The notes under the pieces were generated by a model, which saw only the letters and a list, made by a program, of their open reading frames with translations, did no database searches and had not been told where the DNA came from. Below, piece by piece: positions 62,459-64,000 of a DNA stretch of 64,000 nucleotides (the first letter of the stretch is position 1; every line of letters starts with the position of its first letter). The stretch is from Devosia sp. FJ2-5-3 (GTDB taxonomy: Bacteria > Pseudomonadota > Alphaproteobacteria > Rhizobiales > Devosiaceae), in NCBI RefSeq assembly GCF_029201545.1, contig NZ_CP104007.1:3828501-3892500 (forward strand), given 5' to 3'. The position numbers were made by a program, and so were the translations under genes.

Positions 62459-64000
62459 GTGACCCCTACGCTCCCCGACGACCTCATCATCAATGCCCGG
62501 GACGAAGTGGCCATCCGCAAGCATCTGGCGCTTGTCGCACTGGGCAAGCGCCCCGCCGACCGCGCCGTCCGGATCGGTCGCCTGCTCGACGTCTATGGCC
62601 GCAATTGGCACGAGGATCAGGAAGTCGTCATTTCCGGTCGCCGTATCGCCTGGGTAGGCCCTGCAGGCGCCTATCCCGGCGAGGTGAAGGAACGAGTGGA
62701 CAGGCGGCATCTCAGCGCCGTCCCTGGTTTCGGCGAGGTCCATAAACACATCGAATCCAGTCATCTGACGCCTGAGTGGGAGGCGGCGCTGGTCCTCCCC
62801 CATGGCTGCACCTGGACCTGCGAGGCCAGCCACGAATTCTCCAACGTCAACGGTCCAAAGAACCTTGAGTTCTGGCTGACGGCGCGCAAGGCCGGGTCCC
62901 CGGCCAAGATTTTTCCGCTCCCCGGTTCCGCCGTGCCTCCGACCGCCTATGAATGGGGCGGCGGCCATTTTGGCTTTGACGAGCAGCAGGGTTTCTTGCG
63001 CGACGAACTCTCGGTCGCCGGGCTCGACGAGGTCATGGATTGGCCGGCGGTCTGGAACCCCGCCAATCCTTCGCACGAACGTCTCTGGGGCATGATCGAG
63101 GCCACATTCGCCCAACGCGGCGTGGTGGAAGGCCATGCTGCCGGAATGCGCGACATCAACGACATCAACGCCTTTGCCGGCTCTGGCATGGCTTCGGACC
63201 ATGAAGCCTGGACCACGGAGGAAGTCGCCGACAAGCTCAGGCGCGGTCTCTTCATGGAGCTGCGCCCCCATTCGCTGCGGGACATGATCAAGGGTCTGCT
63301 CGCCGCCGGGCAGCAGGACTGGTCGAACTTCGCCCTCTGCACCGACGATCGCAGCGCTTCGGACACGATGAAGCTCGGCGCCACCGACCACAATGTCCGC
63401 CTCGCCATGGAGGCCGGTCTGCCGCTCGAAATCGCCGTGCAGATGGTCACCATCAACCCGGCTCGCCATATGCGCTTAACGCCCTGGGTCGGCGCCATCG
63501 CGCCCGGGCGCTTCGCCGATCTGGTTCTGCTGGACGACGAAAAGACGCTCTCCATCGCCGAAGTCTGGGCTGATGGGCAGCAGGTTTCGTCGGGCAAGAC
63601 CTACAGTGCCTCGGTTCCGAAGATCGACTGGCCCGAGTGGGCGCGACGGTCGGTCAATATCCAACGTACACTCGAGGCAAAGGATTTCGCAATTGCCGCA
63701 CCAAGCGGTCGGGGCAATGTGAACGCTGCTCTCCTCCGCCCCTTCCATTGGCACGACGAATTCATCACCACCGAACTGCCCGTCGTCGACGGCCTGGTGC
63801 AGCGCGACAGCGACCGCAACATCACCAAGTTCGCCATCGTCGACCGCTTCTCGGGCGCGGCGAAAATCGCAAAAATGTTCTGGCTCGGAACAGGGCCTAA
63901 AACGGCCAACACGGCGCTCGCCTGCTCGATGGGTCACGACAAGCACAATATCTGGGTTGTCGGTTCGTCCGACGAGGCGATGGCGCTGGCCGTCAACACC
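62459..64000 (+). CDS. ade: Adenine deaminase-like amidohydrolase, 3' end outside window
   Basis: The plus frame is open from GTG 62459 to the window edge (514 codons seen). TTG 62447 and GTG 62402 are alternative starts and none has a good ribosome site. Sequence features: VRIGRLLDVYGRNWHEDQEV (N-terminal strand), AVPGFGEVHKHIESSHLTP (HxH metal site, here HKH), VVEGHAAGM, CTDDRSASDTM, INPARHMRL, APGRFADLVLL and the start of the Ade C-terminal domain (VVDGLVQRDSDRN). The family deaminates adenine to hypoxanthine using a binuclear metal centre. It is divergent from the nucleoside hydrolase. Confidence 0.85.
   Translation, partial: MTPTLPDDLIINARDEVAIRKHLALVALGKRPADRAVRIGRLLDVYGRNWHEDQEVVISGRRIAWVGPAGAYPGEVKERVDRRHLSAVPGFGEVHKHIESSHLTPEWEAALVLPHGCTWTCEASHEFSNVNGPKNLEFWLTARKAGSPAKIFPLPGSAVPPTAYEWGGGHFGFDEQQGFLRDELSVAGLDEVMDWPAVWNPANPSHERLWGMIEATFAQRGVVEGHAAGMRDINDINAFAGSGMASDHEAWTTEEVADKLRRGLFMELRPHSLRDMIKGLLAAGQQDWSNFALCTDDRSASDTMKLGATDHNVRLAMEAGLPLEIAVQMVTINPARHMRLTPWVGAIAPGRFADLVLLDDEKTLSIAEVWADGQQVSSGKTYSASVPKIDWPEWARRSVNIQRTLEAKDFAIAAPSGRGNVNAALLRPFHWHDEFITTELPVVDGLVQRDSDRNITKFAIVDRFSGAAKIAKMFWLGTGPKTANTALACSMGHDKHNIWVVGSSDEAMALAVNT

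Overview
The window reads as high-GC chromosomal DNA from an alphaproteobacterium, most likely Hyphomicrobiales. A Devosia or Pelagibacterium relative is my guess from gene content and style; no rRNA or other marker is present to prove it. Coding is dense on both strands with many ATGA start/stop overlaps. Two genes run off the window edges: a diguanylate-cyclase-type sensor at the left and an adenine-deaminase-like amidohydrolase at the right.

Left core (1-8.3 kb): GGDEF sensor, carboxylesterase, L-serine ammonia-lyase, a divergent pair for GDP-mannose synthesis and glycosyl transfer, quinolinate synthase and KDPG aldolase. Accessory island (about 8.3-20.0 kb): tyrosine recombinase, short tandem repeats, a broken GIY-YIG-like gene, an XRE regulator divergent from a four-gene operon made of two duplicated pairs (two unknown small proteins, then two calcineurin-like phosphoesterases), a 1177-residue exported peptidoglycan-binding protein, a frameshifted dnaE2 remnant and another broken ORF. 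The duplicated phosphoesterase cassette with its own regulator and clustered operator half-sites is the best candidate here for an undescribed system; its function is unknown.

Right core (20-64 kb): modA-modB without an adjacent modC, an FMN L-lactate dehydrogenase, an oppABCDF-type peptide importer, an ExoD-family protein, an HWE/HisKA_2 histidine kinase, a DnaJ-like plus VWA-like pair, an OmpA-like plus C2-like pair, D-amino acid catabolism (alanine racemase and dadA with a divergent Lrp regulator), a fatty acid beta-oxidation set (fadE, fadJ, fadI) divergent from fadD and a MerR regulator, a phosphatase, a DNA ligase/exonuclease/UVR-motif repair cluster, two aldo/keto reductases around an esterase, a PreP-like M16C protease, a GntR-regulated Gfo/Idh oxidoreductase, a LysR regulator, a methyltransferase, a HerA/DUF87-like ATPase and a nucleoside hydrolase.

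How the parts work together: the fad genes form a regulon whose two divergent promoters each carry a copy of one 16-bp MerR-type operator, with the MerR gene overlapping fadD. The Lrp protein sits where it can control D-alanine catabolism. A GntR protein sits next to a Gfo/Idh gene with a matching palindrome upstream. Intergenic spaces carry three families of dispersed palindromic repeats.
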